23,977 nucleotides of DNA, from NCBI RefSeq assembly GCF_035938995.1, contig NZ_DASZGI010000250.1, forward strand, positions 1 to 23,977. The letters are read 5' to 3'. The DNA comes from DASZGI01 sp035938995. GTDB lineage: Bacteria > Actinomycetota > Actinomycetes > Streptomycetales > Catenulisporaceae. Each line of letters starts with the position of its first letter. Position 1 is the first letter of the stretch. Below are positions 22,210 through 23,977 of this stretch, in pieces. The notes beneath the pieces were generated by a model. That model worked only from the letters and a program-made list of their open reading frames with translations. It searched no databases and was not told the DNA's origin. The translations under genes were made by a program, and so were the position numbers.

Positions 22210-22228
22210 CCGGGGAACCGCCCCCCGG
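22210..22228 (-). promoter_or_regulatory. Small hairpin CCGGGG-N7-CCCCGG at the fabD ribosome-binding site
   Basis: Six-bp GC arms ending at the GG that begins the GGAAG ribosome-binding site, 12 bp before the fabD GTG. Folding would partly hide the site, so it could lower or regulate initiation. Confidence 0.35.
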
Positions 22229-22267
22229 ATGGCGCTGGGCACAGCGACGAAGATGCAACCCGCGATC

Positions 22268-22284
22268 TTGTAGGAATCCTACAA
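22268..22284. promoter_or_regulatory. TTGTAGGA-A-TCCTACAA palindrome, candidate FasR operator
   Basis: Perfect 8-bp arms around one base. It lies 70 bp upstream of the fabD start and overlaps the fasR stop codon (TAG, 22279-22281). In S. coelicolor, FasR activates the fabD operon by binding upstream of it. A weak hairpin role at the end of fasR is the alternative. Confidence 0.5.
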
Positions 22285-23493
22285 AGGCTTGGCGGGCTCG
22301 GCGAGTCGTCCCAGCACGAGCGCCACTTGGAGCGTGAAAGCGGAGCGCGCCTGAGCGGGCGTCAAGCCTGTGATGTCGGTCACCCGTCTAAGCCGGTAGC
22401 GCACGGTGTTCGGGTGCACGAAGAGGATCCGCGCGGCGGCCTCGAGGGATGCGGCCTGCTCCAGATAAACCGACAATGTCTCGAGCAGCGCCGACCCGGC
22501 TTCGGCCAGCGGCCTGTAGATCTCCTCCACCAGCACGATGCGCGCGACCTCGTCCCCGGCCAGCGCCCGCTCGGGCAGCAGGTCGTCGGCGGACACCGGG
22601 CGCGGGGCGTCCGGCCAGGCCGCGCAGGCGTGCAGTCCGGACAGCGCGGCGCCGGCGGACCGGGAGGCGGCCGTCAGGTCGCTGACGATCGGGCCGACCA
22701 CGACGGGCCCGGCGCCGAACTGCCCGGCCAGTGGGCGCACGGCGGCGGGCGGGTCGCCGTCCACGCCGCCGACGATCGCGATCAGCCGGTCGCCCTGCAC
22801 CCCGGCGAGCACGGCCAGCTTGGCGTGCCGGCCGGCCCGGTGCATCGCGTCGACCACCGCCTCGGCGTCGTCCTGGGGGGCGGTGCCGACGATGACCACG
22901 ATGTCGCTGTGGGCGCCCCAGCCGAGCGCGGCGGCGCGGGAGCGGACCGCGTCGTCCGCCTCGCCGCGCAGCAGCGCGTCCACGACCAGGGCCTCGAGCC
23001 GGGCGTCCCAGGCGCCGCGCAGCTCGGCGGCCTGCGCGTAGACCTGGGCGGTGGCGAAGGCGATCTCCCGGGAGTAGCGCAGCATGCCCTCGCGCAGCAT
23101 GTGCTCTTCTTCCTCGTTCTCGGCCAGTTCGGGGATGCGGTCCTCGACCACTTCTATGGTGGTGCGCACCATCTGCACGGTCTGCTGGAGGGTGACGGCC
23201 CTGGTCAGCTCGCGCGGCGCGGTGCCGAAGACGTCGGCGGAGACGGCGGCCCGCTGGTCGGGGTGGCGGTACCACTCGGTGAAGGCGGCGATCCCGGCCT
23301 GCGCGACGAGCCCGACCCACGAGCGGTTCTCCGGCGGCATGTTGCGGTACCAGGCGAACTTTTGTTCCATCCGCCCGATGGCCGCGTTGGCCAGGGACCC
23401 GGTGGCCTTCTCGAGGCGGCGTACCGTGGCCGACCGGCTGGCACTCGCCCGCCGCGTGGCGGACGCGGTCCGTTTCTGGCTCGGCTCGCTCAT
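22279..23493 (-). CDS. fasR: PucR-family transcriptional regulator, FasR ortholog
   Basis: A 404-residue regulator. The C-terminal PucR HTH (PF13556 type) is clear: LSVYLEQAASLEAAARILFVHPNTVRYRLRRVTDITGLTPAQARSAF. A GGDEF-like/RsbR-type middle section precedes it, and the N-terminal 150 residues are helical. It lies immediately upstream of fabD on the same strand, exactly as streptomycete FasR, an activator of the fabD-fabH-acpP-fabF operon, so orthology is likely. The ATG at 23493 is used; a GTG at 23502 would add three residues and has CAAAGT seven bases upstream, a possible leaderless arrangement. The basic N-terminus (KRTASATRRASASRS) is unusually rich in Arg, Ser and Ala. It diverges from the GNAT gene across about 50 bp. 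Confidence 0.92.
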   Translation of the reverse strand: MSEPSQKRTASATRRASASRSATVRRLEKATGSLANAAIGRMEQKFAWYRNMPPENRSWVGLVAQAGIAAFTEWYRHPDQRAAVSADVFGTAPRELTRAVTLQQTVQMVRTTIEVVEDRIPELAENEEEEHMLREGMLRYSREIAFATAQVYAQAAELRGAWDARLEALVVDALLRGEADDAVRSRAAALGWGAHSDIVVIVGTAPQDDAEAVVDAMHRAGRHAKLAVLAGVQGDRLIAIVGGVDGDPPAAVRPLAGQFGAGPVVVGPIVSDLTAASRSAGAALSGLHACAAWPDAPRPVSADDLLPERALAGDEVARIVLVEEIYRPLAEAGSALLETLSVYLEQAASLEAAARILFVHPNTVRYRLRRVTDITGLTPAQARSAFTLQVALVLGRLAEPAKPL

Positions 23494-23533
23494 TTCCGTC
23501 ACAGGCTCTACTTTGGCACGCCGCGCGACCGGG

Positions 23534-23539
23534 TACGGT
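23534..23539 (+). promoter_or_regulatory. Candidate -10 box for the GNAT gene (leaderless)
   Basis: TACGGT ends seven bases before the GTG at 23547, matching the spacing of the other TANNNT boxes in this window. It lies within the short divergent fasR/GNAT gap. Confidence 0.4.
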
Positions 23540-23546
23540 CTTGCGG

Positions 23547-23977
23547 GTGGAAGAGGAAGTGGAAGCGGCAAGCGTGAGGGAGCCCGTCGCCCCGACGGGC
23601 GAGCCGGCCCGGCCGCGGGTGCGGCTCGACCCGATGACGGCGGCGGAGTTCGGCCGCTATCTGGAGCCGGCGATCCGCGAGTACGCGCACCAGAAGGTGC
23701 TCTCGGGCGACTGGGAGCCGCACGAAGCGGTGGAGCTGTCCCGAGCCGACCATGCGCAGCTGCTCCCGGACGGTCTGGCGACACCGGACCAGTTGCTGTT
23801 CACGGTGCGCGACGAGGCGACGGAGCAGCCCGTCGGCGTCCTGTGGCTGGTGCTGCGGATGCGGGCTGTCAAGGTGGAGGCGTACGTCTACGACCTGGTG
23901 GTCGCCGAAGAGGTGCGCGGGCGCGGCTATGGCCGGGCGACGATGCTCGCCTGCTTGGATGCGGCGCGGAAGCTGGG
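23547..23977 (+). CDS. GNAT-family N-acetyltransferase (3' end beyond the window)
   Basis: The first 143 codons are visible. After a ~28-residue charged leader the GNAT fold starts (VRLDPMTAAEFGRYLEPAIREYAHQKV). Strand 4 is VKVEAYVYDLVVAEEVRGRGYGRATMLACLDAAR, containing the acetyl-CoA-binding RGRGYGRATM (Q/R-x-x-G-x-G/A type). The acceptor amine cannot be inferred. The GTG at 23547 is chosen because a TACGGT box sits seven bases upstream and the frame has few other options. It diverges from fasR with overlapping promoter space, but a functional link to fatty-acid synthesis is not implied. Confidence 0.85.
   Translation, partial: MEEEVEAASVREPVAPTGEPARPRVRLDPMTAAEFGRYLEPAIREYAHQKVLSGDWEPHEAVELSRADHAQLLPDGLATPDQLLFTVRDEATEQPVGVLWLVLRMRAVKVEAYVYDLVVAEEVRGRGYGRATMLACLDAARKL

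Overview
The window is high-GC DNA with the gene content of a filamentous actinomycete, Streptomyces-like or a relative such as the Catenulisporales. The genus is inference. The evidence is a PucR-type FasR regulator beside fabD, a Scr1/WhiJ-type HTH-DUF5753 regulator with a DUF397 partner and an RsbW-like ATPase, a Methyltransf_19 (DUF574) protein, frequent GTG starts, and TANNNT boxes 6-7 nt before several start codons.

Layout. 1-1870 (minus): Nif3-like metal protein, coiled-coil zinc-ribbon protein and the start of an RNase HI-family protein, the same order as the mycobacterial Rv2230c-Rv2229c-Rv2228c block. 1993-5525: a zinc alcohol dehydrogenase and a 14-TM MFS exporter on minus, with a divergent MarR regulator on plus. 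Between exporter and dehydrogenase lie four copies of a perfect palindrome spaced 51, 49 and 51 bp, plus a long inverted repeat. 5775-8886 (plus): an overlapping three-gene operon of a GT4 glycosyltransferase, a TTG-started SAM methyltransferase and an alpha/alpha-toroid protein.

8928-12935: a WhiJ-like regulatory locus (HTH-DUF5753 on minus; RsbW-like ATPase, DUF397 protein and divergent DUF574 protein on plus). Its two long non-coding stretches carry at least four related TGCA-N2-TGCA boxes. 12925-15002: a class I methyltransferase on minus and, divergent from it across 37 bp, a histidine phosphatase, then an L,D-transpeptidase lipoprotein. 15030-16541 (minus): a 503-residue protein of unknown function.

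16797-23493 (minus): a fatty-acid synthase II block in transcription order fasR, fabD, fabH, acpP, fabF, accD, closed by a 19-bp-stem terminator. A partial GNAT acetyltransferase diverges from fasR at the right edge. FabD makes malonyl-ACP, FabH primes, FabF elongates, AcpP carries the chain, and AccD is an AccD6-like carboxyltransferase that would supply malonyl-CoA. The most striking feature is that FabD carries an extra C-terminal domain of about 87 residues that aligns with a biotin carrier protein (BCCP) but has Arg-Arg where the biotin-accepting Met-Lys should be. No tRNA, rRNA, insertion sequence or CRISPR array was seen.
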